The notes: generated from the letters alone by a model not told the origin. 64,000 bases of DNA from Dactylosporangium sp. AC04546 (GCF_022095675.1 NZ_JAHYSG010000058.1:12749-76748); one strand, 5' to 3'; counted from the first letter of the stretch, positions 16,795 to 25,924 are shown. Numbers and translations: made by a program.

Positions 16795-17736
16795 CTACGC
16801 CGGATCGAGAAGAACGACGGGGATCTCCCGGGTCGTGCGCTCCTGGTACTCGGCGTACTGGGGGAACGCGGCCACCGCCCGGTCCCACCACGTGGCCCGC
16901 TCGTCGCCGGTCAGCACGTGGCTGCGGTAGGCGCGTCTGGTCGGGCCGTCCTGGAGTTCGACGACCGGGTGGGCCTGCAGGTTCTCGAACCATGTGGGAT
17001 GGGTCGGGGCGCCTCCCATCGAGGCGACCACGACGTACTGTCCCTCGTGCTCGACCCGCATGAGGGGGTTCTTGCGCAGCTTGCCCGACGTCCGGCCGCG
17101 CGTGGTCAGCACCACCACGGGTAGCCCGTGCATGGTGTTGCCCTCGGCGCCCTCGGAGCGCTCGAACAACTCGACCTGCTCGTTGGCATAGCCCCTTCCC
17201 CCCGGCTCGTGGTGGCCGGTGAGCGCCCCCGAGATCGTCGACGAGCCGAGCAGGGTGGCTCGCAGCAGGTCGCGCGCCTCGACCGAGCCGTTGAGGAGCC
17301 GGTTGGTGCGCCGCTTGACCCGCCAGCCCTTGTCCGTGCGCACGAGGTCCCACCGGTTGGCGGTCTGACGCCGGATCGTGAACCCGTCGGAGGTGCGCTG
17401 GATCAGTGACATGAAGCCGAGGGCCGTGGCCGTGTCGCCATGCACGTCCACCACCGGCATCGAGACCTGGTGGGCCGATCCGGTGGCGATATACGGCTGG
17501 TGGTGCTCGCCGGCCAGCATCTCGCGGATCTCGCCGCGCCCCTCCATCTCCCAGCCGTCAACGTCGTAGACGCCGTCCTCGACCCAGATCTCCCCGGCCA
17601 GGTCGTGGGAGTCGCTGTCGACGGATGGCCCGTAGGAGGCCAACAGCCGGATGATGTCCAGCGTGTCGGTCAACCGGGAGACCATCTGCTCGAGCCGGTC
17701 GACGCGATCAGCCAGCTCGTCGAGCTCTGCGCCCAT
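16795..17736 (-). CDS. SnoaL domain fused to Ddn-type F420 nitroreductase-family domain, copy 1
   Basis: The 313-residue protein begins at ATG 17736, overlapping the previous stop as ATGA. A short coiled start (ADRVDRLEQMVSRL) precedes a SnoaL-like domain to about residue 150 (LLASYGPSVDSDSHDLAGEI, VEDGVYDVDGWE, RWDLVRTDKGWRVKRRTNRL). After a linker comes a deazaflavin-dependent nitroreductase-like domain, about 190-313: NTMHGLPVVVLTTRGRTSGK, LRKNPLMRVEHEGQYVVVAS, VELQDG and FPQYAEYQERTTREIPVVLL. The fusion implies that a cyclase/hydratase-like step and an F420H2-dependent reduction act on one intermediate. Its paralogue at 49012-49953 has the same length. The two domains are recognised separately, and the joint activity is inferred. 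Confidence 0.8.
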   Translation of the reverse strand: MGAELDELADRVDRLEQMVSRLTDTLDIIRLLASYGPSVDSDSHDLAGEIWVEDGVYDVDGWEMEGRGEIREMLAGEHHQPYIATGSAHQVSMPVVDVHGDTATALGFMSLIQRTSDGFTIRRQTANRWDLVRTDKGWRVKRRTNRLLNGSVEARDLLRATLLGSSTISGALTGHHEPGGRGYANEQVELFERSEGAEGNTMHGLPVVVLTTRGRTSGKLRKNPLMRVEHEGQYVVVASMGGAPTHPTWFENLQAHPVVELQDGPTRRAYRSHVLTGDERATWWDRAVAAFPQYAEYQERTTREIPVVLLDPA

Positions 17737-18278
17737 CAGGCGAAACCCAGCCGGTAGATCTCGTCGTCGGGTGCGTGCCGCCCGAAGGGACGGCGTTCGC
17801 CGAAGACCTCCTCGCCCATCCCCTCGGGAAGCGGCAGGCGGTGGATCCAGTCGTAGACGCAGGTGCGCTTCAGGATCCTCCACTCGTCGCCGCGCTTCTC
17901 GAACAGGTCGAGGTAGCGACCGGCGACGAAGGTCTGGACGCGGGCGCCGTCGTCGTCGTTCTCCGTGCCGAACCAGGCCAGGTAGTAGGCCTCCACGTTC
18001 GCCTGCGATCCGCGCAGGTCGATCCCCACCGACGCCACGGTGTGGACCACGTGATCCGTGGCGCCGTAGATCTCCTGGGTGCGCTCGATCAGGCCCTCGG
18101 GGCCGCCGGTGTAGGCGCCGTGCGTGTCGTGGGCATCGGGCCAGTAGGCCGAGCGGATCGCGTCAGCGTCGACGCGATCGACGCCGCGGCAGTAGCGATG
18201 GAGGGTCTCCCGGATGGCCTCCCGGTCCAGCAGCTGCTGGACCAGATGCGTCGTGGATCCGTCGTCGGTGGCGTTCAC
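17736..18278 (-). CDS. SnoaL-like / NTF2-fold protein, copy 2
   Basis: The 180-residue protein begins at GTG 18278 with GGAG upstream. Landmarks are LLDREAIRETLHRYCRGVDR, WPDAHDTHGAYTGGPEGL, ANVEAYYLAWFG and FVAGRYLDLFEKRGDEWRIL. It diverges from copy 1 and is probably not redundant. It ends in the ATGA overlap with the SnoaL/Ddn gene, indicating translational coupling. It is separated from the upstream binding-protein gene by a strong hairpin and GGCAC repeats, so expression may drop at that point. Confidence 0.85.
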   Translation of the reverse strand: MNATDDGSTTHLVQQLLDREAIRETLHRYCRGVDRVDADAIRSAYWPDAHDTHGAYTGGPEGLIERTQEIYGATDHVVHTVASVGIDLRGSQANVEAYYLAWFGTENDDDGARVQTFVAGRYLDLFEKRGDEWRILKRTCVYDWIHRLPLPEGMGEEVFGERRPFGRHAPDDEIYRLGFA

Positions 18279-18340
18279 GTGCTGTGCTCCGTTCCAAGAT
18301 GTCGTGTGGTGTGTCGAGCGGTGGGCGTGCGCGAGCGTGC

Positions 18341-18375
18341 GTGCCATGGGTGGGCGCGAGGCGCACCCATGGCAC
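18341..18375. terminator. Strong hairpin between binding protein and SnoaL gene
   Basis: GTGCCATGGGTG (18341-18352) and CACCCATGGCAC (18364-18375) form a perfect 12-bp stem around an 11-nt GC-rich loop. There is no T-run. It lies in the 120-bp gap after the LivK-type gene within an otherwise tight operon. Partial termination or mRNA stabilisation, giving more binding protein than enzyme, is a reasonable inference. Confidence 0.5.
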
Positions 18376-18390
18376 GGCACGGCACGGCAC
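18371..18390. repeat. Four tandem GGCAC units
   Basis: Four exact 5-bp repeats overlap the right arm of the 18341-18375 hairpin. They lie just after the stop of the binding-protein gene. A slippage-prone tract is possible, but nothing coding is affected. Confidence 0.6.
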
Positions 18391-18398
18391 GAAGGGAC

Positions 18399-19604
18399 CT
18401 AGGGGACCAACATGCCGTCGTTGAATGCCGAGACCGAGGTGTAGATGAGGTCGTCACCGGTGTAGTCGAAGGCGTGGTTGCTCTCGCTCAGGCCCAGCTC
18501 GCCCGGGCCCACGATCAGCTGGGCGTACCGCTCCGGAAGGGCCCCCGACTCTAGATACCTGCGAACCTTCTCGGTGTCGATCGAGTCGGCACCCTCGTAT
18601 CCCCCGGCCGCCAGGAGGACCGAGTTATATCCCTGGATGTACTGCTGCATGGGCGAGGTGATCTTCTTTCCGCCCACCTGCTTGTCGACCGCCTCGCGGA
18701 ACGTCTTCCAGGCCTTCGTTTTGGTCATGTCGGAGCCCTGCACGATGGCGGGGAAGGCCAGCACCTGCATGCGGGACAGGACGTCGGGGGCCACGGCGGC
18801 CACGAAGTTGGTCGCGGCCATGTTGGGGTCCGCCACGATCGGCAGATCCCAGCCGAGCTTCGAGATCGCCTTGAAGATCGGCGCGTAGCCGAAGGACCCG
18901 CTCACGACCAGCGCATCGGGGTCGGAGGACTGCAGCTTGAGCAGCGTCGGCGAGGCGTCGACGGCCGTCGGGTCCAGGAGCTGGCTGTCGACAGTGATGC
19001 CGGCGGCCTTGCCCGCCTCCACGATCGTCTTGGAGAAGTTCTGGCCGCTGGCGTCGTTGACACCGGTGTGGGCGATCTGCTTGTAGCCCTCCTCGGCGAG
19101 GTGCTCGACGATGATGTCGATCGACGTGGTGGGCCGCGGGTAGACGTTGAACTCGTAGGGGTACTTCTCGACGTCGTTGACCTCGTCGTTGCCGATGGCG
19201 TTGACGGTGAGAATCTTGCGCTGGGTGGTCTGGGGAAGCAGCGCCAGGGTCTCGCCGCTGCATCCGGGGATCAGCACGTCGGGGGTCTTACCGGAGTCGA
19301 CGACCCGCTCCTGGAACTCCGCGACCGACTTGGTCGCGTCGCACGCGGTGTCGGCCGCCGTCACCTCGATCTGGCGGCCGTTGACGCCGCCGTCGGCGTT
19401 GATGACATCCGCGGCGGCCTGCTCGCCCGCGCGGTAGGCCTGGCCGAGCTCGGTGAACGGCGCGCCGAGGCCTAGGAAGGTCAGGACCCGGAACGGGTCG
19501 TCGGAACTGCGTGCGGCTTCGTCGCCGCCGCAGGCGGCCAGGGTGCTGGCCAACAGCACGGCCGTGCCCAGGAGGCTGGCCTTACGGGTGATGGAACGGT
19601 TCAT
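18399..19604 (-). CDS. LivK-type ABC substrate-binding lipoprotein
   Basis: The 401-residue precursor begins at ATG 19604, chosen for its AGGAG site and signal peptide (RKASLLGTAVLLASTLAAC). Lipobox Cys25 anchors the mature protein outside the membrane. The Peripla_BP_6 fold is visible as GAPFTELGQAYRAGEQAAAD, GGVNGRQIEVTAADTACDA, a VLIPGCSGETLALLP hinge and LQSSDPDALVVSGSFGYAP. It supplies ligand to the LivHMGF proteins encoded just upstream on the same strand. Relatives bind branched amino acids, but also aromatic and alicyclic acids. The enzymes that follow make an organic-acid ligand more likely than leucine. Confidence 0.9.
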   Translation of the reverse strand: MNRSITRKASLLGTAVLLASTLAACGGDEAARSSDDPFRVLTFLGLGAPFTELGQAYRAGEQAAADVINADGGVNGRQIEVTAADTACDATKSVAEFQERVVDSGKTPDVLIPGCSGETLALLPQTTQRKILTVNAIGNDEVNDVEKYPYEFNVYPRPTTSIDIIVEHLAEEGYKQIAHTGVNDASGQNFSKTIVEAGKAAGITVDSQLLDPTAVDASPTLLKLQSSDPDALVVSGSFGYAPIFKAISKLGWDLPIVADPNMAATNFVAAVAPDVLSRMQVLAFPAIVQGSDMTKTKAWKTFREAVDKQVGGKKITSPMQQYIQGYNSVLLAAGGYEGADSIDTEKVRRYLESGALPERYAQLIVGPGELGLSESNHAFDYTGDDLIYTSVSAFNDGMLVP

Positions 19605-19682
19605 CTTGCTCCTCGTTGAGAGTGTCGAAAGGGTGACGTTGCTCTTCGGTGACGGGCCATCCGGCGCCACGTGCGTCTCTCC

Positions 19683-20447
19683 TCATCCACCACCGATCCC
19701 CGAGAGGAGCGACTCGGCGGTGACCGAGGCGGCCGCCGCTTCCCGAACCACGTGGCCGCGCTCCATGACAACGACCTGGTCGGCGACACCCGAGGAGAGC
19801 ACCTCGGTGACCTGTTGCTCCACGAGCAGGATGGCCAGGCCGCGATCACGCAGGTTGCGCAGAATGCCGAGGATCTCCTCGAACACCTGCGGCGCCAGCC
19901 CGGACGACGGCTCGTCGACGAGGAGCACCGCCGGGCGCCCGGCCACGGCCTGCGCGATCGCCAGCAGCTGCTGCTGTCCGCCACTGAGGTCGGCGGCCGT
20001 CTTGCGTCGCATGTCCGCGAGCTTGGGAAACTCCGCGTAGGTCTCCTCGAGGCGCTCGGCCTGGGCCCGGCGTCCCGACGGCAGCGAGACGAGGAGGTTC
20101 TCCTCGACGCTCAGGTCTCGGAAGACACGCTTGCCCTCCGGCACCAGCGCGATCCCCCGTGAAGCTCGGCGCCAGGCCGGGAGCCGGGTGATGTCGGCCT
20201 CGCCCAGCCGGATTGAGCCCCTCTTGGCCGACACCAGGCCGCACAGACCGAACAGGAGCGTGGACTTGCCGGCCCCGTTGTGGCCCAGCAGCACGGTCAC
20301 CTGGTGAGGACGGACCGTGAGGGAGGCATCCCAGACTGCGGTGATGTCGCCGTAGGCCAGCTGCAGACCCTGGGCGGACAGCGCGGAGGCGGCCTCGCTG
20401 CCGGTGGCGGCGGCCGGGCTGCCGACGGGGGTGCTCGCTGTGCTCAT
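19683..20447 (-). CDS. livF: LivF-type ABC ATPase
   Basis: The 254-residue cytoplasmic ATPase has Walker A GHNGAGKST near residue 55, DLSGGQQQLLAIAQAVAGRP as the signature, and VLLVDEPSSGLAP as Walker B. The H-loop region falls in the final third. A 25-residue Ala/Ser/Thr-rich N-terminal extension precedes the usual start. The ATG overlaps the stop of the LivM-LivG fusion, so the two ATPase domains are made in coupled amounts. It works as the second ATPase of the importer for the lipoprotein at 18399-19604. Confidence 0.9.
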   Translation of the reverse strand: MSTASTPVGSPAAATGSEAASALSAQGLQLAYGDITAVWDASLTVRPHQVTVLLGHNGAGKSTLLFGLCGLVSAKRGSIRLGEADITRLPAWRRASRGIALVPEGKRVFRDLSVEENLLVSLPSGRRAQAERLEETYAEFPKLADMRRKTAADLSGGQQQLLAIAQAVAGRPAVLLVDEPSSGLAPQVFEEILGILRNLRDRGLAILLVEQQVTEVLSSGVADQVVVMERGHVVREAAAASVTAESLLSGIGGG

Positions 20448-22267
20448 CAGGCGTTGGTCCCTTCCGTGCGGCGTCCGAGGTAGCTGGCAATCACCTCGGG
20501 GTGGTTGCGGATCTCGTCCGGCGTCCCGTCGGCGATGGTGCGTCCCAGCTCCATGGCGAAGGCGTAGTCGGCCAGCCCCAGCACGAAGGAGACGTTGTGC
20601 TCGATCACCACGATGGTCGCGCCGGCGTCGCGCAGGTCCTCGAGCAGCCGGCCCAAGGCACTCAGTGCCTCGTCGTCGAGACCGGCGGCCGGCTCGTCGA
20701 GCATGATCACGCGGGGGGAACCGGCGACGCAGCGCAGCACCTCGAGCATCCGACGCGATCCGAGGGGGAGGTCACGAGCCTTCAGGTGTGCCTTGTCCAG
20801 GAGGCCGGCCAGCTCGAGCAGCGCGTAGGCCGCCACGTCCGCCTCTCGGCGGTCGCGCCGGAACGCAGGCAGCCGGACGATAGACTGGAGGACGTTCCAG
20901 TGCCCGTCGAGGAGGCGGCCGCTGGCGATCACCTCCTTGGCCGTCATCTCCTCGGGGATCAGCGGGGTCTGGAAGGACCGGCCGATGCCCATGCGCGCGA
21001 CCTTGGAGGGGCTCAGCCGGTCGATGCGCGCGTCGTCGATGCGCACCGTGCCCTCGTCGGGCTGGATGAGACCGGAGATCACATTGAGCAGGGTCGTCTT
21101 CCCCGCGCCGTTGCTGCCGATCAGCGCGGTGATCTGACCGGGCGAGGCCTCGATGCGGGCCGAGCGCAGGGCTGCCACCCCTCCGAACGCCTTGGCGACG
21201 CCCTCGGCGACGAGCCGGCCACCGGGGACACTCAGCTCGGTGGCGTCGAGCCGGCGGATCGAGGCAGGCGCGGGGGGCGTGGTCCAGTGCGACAGCAGGT
21301 TGCGTGCCAGGCCCGCGAGTCCCTTGGAGAAGACGGTGCCTGCGAGTAGCAGGAAGGCGCCGTAGACGACCACGGCGTAGGACTGGAACGCGTCGGCCTG
21401 GGTCGGCCCGACCACGAGCAGGGCAGCGCCGAAGACGGCTCCGTAGGTGCTGCCAGCCCCGCCCACGACGGAGGCGGCGATGACCGCGATCACGAGCTCG
21501 ATGGCGAAGGGGACCGGCGAGATGTAGGTGGCCAGGTGTGCATACACGCAGCCGGCGAGGCCGGCGGGTAGGGCGCCGATCACGTAGGCGCTCAGGCGAA
21601 GGTTGCGACTCGAGACACCCAGGGACTCGGTCAGCGTCGGGCTGCGGTGCAGGGTCTGGAGGGCCTGTCCGTACCGGGAGTCGATCAGGTTGCGGAACAC
21701 CACGAACCAGAGACCGCACACGATCAGGGCGAGCATGTACAGGTCGTAGGTGGAGTCGAGCTGGCGGCCCAGGAACGTCGCGAAGGGAACGGCCGTGCCG
21801 ATCAGGCCGCCAGTCTCGGACTCGCTCGCCTCTACCACGCTGGGCAGCAGCAGGACGAGGAAGAAGGAGACCAGCCCGAGGGCCCACTGGCTCAGACGCA
21901 GCGCGGGCACTCCCGTGACCAGGCCGATCACCGCGGCCGCCGCCGCGGCCACCGCGAGCCCGATGAGGATGTCGGTGTAGCCGTGGGCACCGGCGATGGC
22001 GGTGGCGTAGGCACCCACCGCCATTACCGCGACCTGGCCGAGCGCGAGCTCGCCGGCGTAGCCGAAGCTCAGGTTCAGCCCCGAGACGACCAGGGCGTAG
22101 ACCGCGATCAGCGCGATCTGGCGCAGCGAGTAGGCGGAGGTGCCGAGAGCAGGCAGGAGCAGCGCCCCGATCCAGAGCCCGAGAGGGACCAGCCAGGCCC
22201 TGCGGACGGCGGTGGGCACGAGGTTCTCGAAGCGGGATCTCTTGGTGCTCGACGTTGTGGCAACCAT
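20447..22267 (-). CDS. Fused LivM permease - LivG ATPase
   Basis: The 606-residue protein combines two subunits. Residues 25-325 form the LivM permease, with about nine helices, GLNLSFGYAGELALGQ near 63-78 and SVVGGAGSTYGAVFGAALL near 267-285 in the conserved loop. A linker of about 25 residues follows. Residues 350-606 form the LivG ATPase: Walker A GSNGAGKTT at 384-392, LPLGSRRMLEVLRCVAG as a modified signature, and VIMLDEPAAGLDDEAL as Walker B. This fusion recurs in actinobacteria and proteobacteria for aromatic- and acyl-compound importers. It starts one base before the LivH stop region and overlaps LivF. Confidence 0.9.
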   Translation of the reverse strand: MVATTSSTKRSRFENLVPTAVRRAWLVPLGLWIGALLLPALGTSAYSLRQIALIAVYALVVSGLNLSFGYAGELALGQVAVMAVGAYATAIAGAHGYTDILIGLAVAAAAAAVIGLVTGVPALRLSQWALGLVSFFLVLLLPSVVEASESETGGLIGTAVPFATFLGRQLDSTYDLYMLALIVCGLWFVVFRNLIDSRYGQALQTLHRSPTLTESLGVSSRNLRLSAYVIGALPAGLAGCVYAHLATYISPVPFAIELVIAVIAASVVGGAGSTYGAVFGAALLVVGPTQADAFQSYAVVVYGAFLLLAGTVFSKGLAGLARNLLSHWTTPPAPASIRRLDATELSVPGGRLVAEGVAKAFGGVAALRSARIEASPGQITALIGSNGAGKTTLLNVISGLIQPDEGTVRIDDARIDRLSPSKVARMGIGRSFQTPLIPEEMTAKEVIASGRLLDGHWNVLQSIVRLPAFRRDRREADVAAYALLELAGLLDKAHLKARDLPLGSRRMLEVLRCVAGSPRVIMLDEPAAGLDDEALSALGRLLEDLRDAGATIVVIEHNVSFVLGLADYAFAMELGRTIADGTPDEIRNHPEVIASYLGRRTEGTNA

Positions 22268-22268
22268 G

Positions 22269-23129
22269 TCAGACCATCCGCAGCTTCTGGATCCCCAGCA
22301 GCCCGGTGGGCCGCACCAGCAGGGTCGCGAGGAGGACTAGGAAGATCGCCGAGAGCGTGTAGGTGCCGCCCAGGTACCGGTCGGACAGGGCTTGGAGCAG
22401 TCCCACCGACAGCCCTCCCGCGAGGCACCCCCAATAGCTGCCGATGCCACCGACCGCCAGCGCCACGAAGGCGTAGATGATCAACACCGTGCCGAGGTTG
22501 AAGCCGACGTAGACCATCGGACCGGCCAGCACGCCGACGCAGCAGCCCAAGGCGCCGGCGACCGCGAACGCCGAGGTCTTTCCGGCCGGCACGTTGATGC
22601 CGCGCAGCATCGCAACCTCGCGGTCCGAGGTCGCGGCCCGGCCGAACAGCCCCCAGCGCGTGCGGTGGGTGACCAGGTGCATGGCCGTCACCACCAGGAC
22701 AGCCGCCACGATGGCCACGATGTCCACCGTTGCGACCCGGCCACCGAGGAGCGTGAAGGTCCGCTCACCGGCCAGGAAGTCCTGGCGCCGGATGTCCTCA
22801 CCCCAGATCACGTAGGCAGCGCCCTCGATGACGAACGCCGCGCCGACGGTGGTGACTAGGGCACCGTGGCCGCCGGCCGACAGCGGGCGGATGGCGACGA
22901 CCTCCACGAGGGCGCCGATCAGGGCGCCGACGAGGATGCAGGTCGCCAGGACGAAGACCGCGGGAACGCCGCGCGAGGCGCCCAGCTCGTAGCTGATGAA
23001 GGCCCCGATCATCACCGTCTGCGGTGCCGCGAAGTTGAACACAGCCGACTGCGCCATCCCGATGTTGAACACGACCGCGATGAGCGTGTAGAGCGACCCG
23101 AAGGCGAGGCCGGTCCAGATGATTGTCAA
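22269..23129 (-). CDS. livH: LivH-type ABC permease
   Basis: The integral membrane permease begins at TTG 23129 (MTIIWTGLAFGSLYTLIAVV). This start was chosen over TTG 23141 because GGGAG lies 5 nt upstream and LivH proteins begin at the first helix. It has 286 residues and about eight helices. The family loop near the C-terminus is VALAVGGIGSYWGCLAGGLS, and QSAVFNFAAPQTVMIGAF is the early amphipathic motif. It is the first gene of the 8-kb minus-strand operon. The tandem GTGCG operator lies only 18 nt upstream of the start codon, so the regulator would occupy the promoter or leader. Confidence 0.88.
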   Translation of the reverse strand: MTIIWTGLAFGSLYTLIAVVFNIGMAQSAVFNFAAPQTVMIGAFISYELGASRGVPAVFVLATCILVGALIGALVEVVAIRPLSAGGHGALVTTVGAAFVIEGAAYVIWGEDIRRQDFLAGERTFTLLGGRVATVDIVAIVAAVLVVTAMHLVTHRTRWGLFGRAATSDREVAMLRGINVPAGKTSAFAVAGALGCCVGVLAGPMVYVGFNLGTVLIIYAFVALAVGGIGSYWGCLAGGLSVGLLQALSDRYLGGTYTLSAIFLVLLATLLVRPTGLLGIQKLRMV

Positions 23130-23146
23130 CGGTTCTCCCAACGGTT

Positions 23147-23180
23147 GTGCGGTGAGCGCACGTTTGTGCGTTTACGATCT
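23147..23180. promoter_or_regulatory. IclR-type tandem operator, site A (livH promoter)
   Basis: The first unit, GTGCG-GTGAG-CGCAC (23147-23161), has perfect arms. A second half-unit GTGCG begins exactly 19 bp later (23166-23170). The same arrangement occurs at 41203, 48516 and 50134. Its position directly upstream of the livH start fits a repressor site. Confidence 0.65.
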
Positions 23181-23370
23181 CGAAACAATGGCAAGTGACG
23201 CTCGTCATGTCAACAACGGATTGAGAGGGTGGGCGTTCGAGCGCGCCGACCACGACCCGGCGCACCTCGCGGCGCCGCCGGGTCATGCGGGTATGAGCGC
23301 TCACAGCAACGCGCGGAGGCGCCCCTCCCTGAGGGGTGGAGGCGCTACAGCAGCGCCAGCTTCACGCTGA

Positions 23371-24393
23371 GCCTTCCCAACCGATCCACGACCCCGCGCG
23401 GCGCCCTGCGCGGCCCTGCTCACCCTGGCCGATGCCCTCACCCGCGCCGGTGGCCCGGACACCGTCCGCGGCCTGATAGCGCCGCTGGCCGCCGCCCTGC
23501 CGGCCGGCGGCCATGACTGGGTCAAGCAGTTCCTGCACGGCCCAGGGCTCTGCTCACGAGGGCTACAAACCGCGCTCGGGCCCGCTGTCGGCGCCATGCA
23601 CATCGTGGCCCGCACCGGGATCGCCTCGTTCACCGCGAAGCGGCGCTACCCGCGGCAGCGCCCGGTGAGCTTCGGCCTGCACCATGTTTCCCCAACGCAT
23701 CCCGACAGCTGGATCGACGCGTACTTCGCCGCGTTCGCCGACCTGCCGCCACGATCGCTGCACCACGCCATCGCCGCTCACCTCGCCCGGATGGTGCTCG
23801 GCGGAACACCCACCAACACCAACCTGTCCGAAGCTGTCCTCCCGCTGGGCATGTCCCGCTGGGCCACCAGCTACGCGCTGGCACACGTGAGCGACCGGCT
23901 CGCCGACAGCGGCCGGCAGGCCGCTTTCGACCAGGCCATCGACGCACTGGCCGGACACCTCGACACCACCCGGCACGAGTTGACCGACTACGGCCAACGC
24001 CGCCGCGCCCTCGCCGACTGGTCCATTCCCGCCACCGACTGGGCCCACATCACCGACGGTCTGCCCACCCGACTGCAGACCTCGACATGGCGATGGCGCC
24101 ACCTGCCCTGGGACGACCGGGAACGGGTACTCTCCTCGGTCTGGATCTGGTACCACGCCACCCACGGCGACCGCGCCTACAACGCCCACATGCGCCGCGA
24201 CTGGACCGACCGCGGCCGACTCAAACCCACCGCCAAGTACGTCAGCAACCGCTGGCGCGCACTCACCACCCGCGACGGTCTCTACCAGGCGCTGTTCGAC
24301 CGCCTGAACACCCATCTGTCCGGCATCGCGCGGACGATCGACTCAGGCGGAATCGCGGGGTGGGCGGTGGATCCCGTCCCAGCGCCGCCGTGA
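23371..24393 (+). pseudogene. 5'-truncated protein of unknown family
   Basis: The frame is open from 23371 (after a TGA at 23368) to TGA 24391, but the first ATG is at 23596. Protein-like sequence exists upstream of that ATG (LLTLADALTRAGGPDTVRGL, WVKQFLHGPGL), so a longer N-terminus has been lost. The remaining 340 residues are helical and rich in Trp, His and Arg: HPDSWIDAYFAAFADLPPRS, ADWSIPATDWAHITDGLPTR, RWRHLPWDDRERVLSSVWIW, YVSNRWRAL. I do not recognise it. The layout of helices with conserved Trp recalls accessory proteins of transposons, but this is only an impression. It faces the frameshifted methyltransferase. Confidence 0.4.
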
Positions 24394-24441
24394 GCGGAAA
24401 ATGCGGGTCCTGGGTGAGTACGGTTGACTGTCGACCCGCCG

Positions 24442-25258
24442 TCAGCCGGTCGGCTTGCTGACGAGATCGCAGGCGAAGCTGACCTGATCGATGAGGGCGC
24501 CGTTGTGGAGATGGGATTCAAGACGGTTCGCTAGATCGGCTTCGAATGCGGGAGCTCGGTCACCGAATACGGGAGCGGCCAGGAACGAGGTCGAGTACAC
24601 GAACCCAGCCAGTTCGGCCACGGTCCAGCGGTGCTCGACCTGGAACTCGTAGTGGCCGATCAACTCAAAGCCTGCATCGGCCAGAACGGCTAGGTCCGGC
24701 CTGGCCCGACGGGCGCCTTCCCAGTCTTGCGGGAGCCGGTCGCAGACATTCAGCTGGCTTCGCCACTCGTCAAGAACCGCGTTCAGCGCCGTCTGCCAGC
24801 CGGCGTCGCCGGTCCACGGGGAACTCGACCAGCACAGCGCCAGGTGCCCGCCCGGGCACAACCATTCGAGCGCGCGCCGAGCCACCTCGTCCCGGCGAAG
24901 CCGTTGGAATGCATTGCCGATGGTGATCAGTTCGAAACTCGCCGACTCGGCAGACAGTTCCTCAGCACTTGAGGTGATCGCCCTCACGACGTGCCCGCCG
25001 CGAGCCGCTTTGGCTGTCACGAGACGGACCATGTCCAGTTCCTGATCGACGGCCCAGATCTCGGCGAAGGAATCCTGCAGTGCGAAGGCGAGCTGGCCGG
25101 TTCCGCACGCCAGGTCCAGCAGCCGCCCTCGCCGCGATGGTTGCACACGGCTGAGCAGGTCTTCGGTCAGGACCTGCGGGTACGCGAGCCGGAAACCGGT
25201 CGTAAGACTCTGCCGTGCCGCGGTACAGATTGACGGCGAAGTTCGGCTCGGTCTGCAT
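24442..25258 (-). pseudogene. Class I SAM methyltransferase, frameshifted near its N-terminus
   Basis: ATG 25258 starts MQTEPNFAVNLYRGTAESYDRF. The frame then breaks. FRLAYPQVLTEDLLSRVQPS and GRLLDLACGTGQLAFALQD (SAM motif I) continue in another frame to the stop at 24442, with EIWAVDQELDMVRL as the acidic strand and ELITIGNAFQRL as motif II. One T too many in CGGTTTCCGG accounts for it. The repaired length is about 271 residues, normal for UbiE/Methyltransf_11-type enzymes. The substrate is unknown, and no neighbour suggests one. Confidence 0.7.
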
Positions 25259-25431
25259 GGCATGGATCGTCTCAGATGCCCCGGACTCAATGACAGTCGC
25301 CGGTCGCTGGAGTGCCAGCCAGCGGTGGTCGGGACATCCGCCAGCTTCGACGCGTACCGCGTTCGCTCATTCTGAGCGACACAACACACTGAGCGACGTC
25401 CAGCGGAACCTTCGAAGCACCAAAGAGCGGC

Positions 25432-25466
25432 CAAAGTTGAGGGGACTCGAACCCCTGACCCTTGGT
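25432..25466 (-). pseudogene. 3' end of a tRNA abutting a lanC fragment
   Basis: The minus strand shows variable GGGTC, T-stem AGGGG/CCCCT around TTCGAGT, then acceptor-strand CAACTTT and discriminator G. No D-arm, anticodon stem partner or 5' acceptor strand (AAAGTTG) follows upstream. Instead the sequence enters a lanthionine-synthetase-like frame within a few bases. The amino-acid identity cannot be fixed. It is a second tRNA-derived junction, 15 kb from the tRNA-Pro half. Confidence 0.6.
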
Positions 25467-25924
25467 GATCGACGGCGCTGACGCGGTCCGCCAGTCCCTG
25501 GCCACCGGAACCCCAGGCGTCGCCCTGCTGCACCTCGAACGCGCCATGAACGGCACCGGATCCTGGTCCGAGGCCCACGCGCACATCCGGCAAACAGCCA
25601 CCGGACCGGTCGACGGCGGCGTACACGCCGGCCTCTACTACGGCACCCCCGCCATCGCGTTCCTCCTCCATCCCGCCGCCGCCGCAGACGAGCGCTACCA
25701 AGCCGCCGCGGCCACACTCGACCAGCACATCCTGCGACTCACCAGGCGCCGCCTCACCGCGGCCACCGACCGCATGCGACACGGCGATACCGCCACGCTC
25801 GGCGAGTACGACCTGTTCTACGGCCTCACCGGCATCGGCGCACTGCTGCTGCACCGCATGCCGGGCAGCGACACCTTCGCCGACCTCCTGCAGTACCTGA
25901 GCCGGCTCACCCAGCGCGGCCGGC
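25462..25924 (+). pseudogene. Lanthionine synthetase C-like fragment
   Basis: About 150 residues match the start of LanC-like proteins: LATGTPGVALLHLERA, SWSEAHAHIRQ, GGVHAGLYYGTPAIAFLLH, GEYDLFYGLTGIGALLLHRM and LLQYLSRLTQ. The N-terminus begins within a few bases of a tRNA 3' end. The homology stops near 25924, before the zinc-binding Cys/His motifs of the second half. It is therefore cut at both ends and cannot be active. The downstream DNA already belongs to the promoter of the TetR-controlled SDR. Confidence 0.65.

Noticed and set aside
18371..18390. Start of a CRISPR array
   Set aside because: The units are 5 bp without spacers. No cas gene or longer repeat-spacer pattern occurs anywhere in the window.
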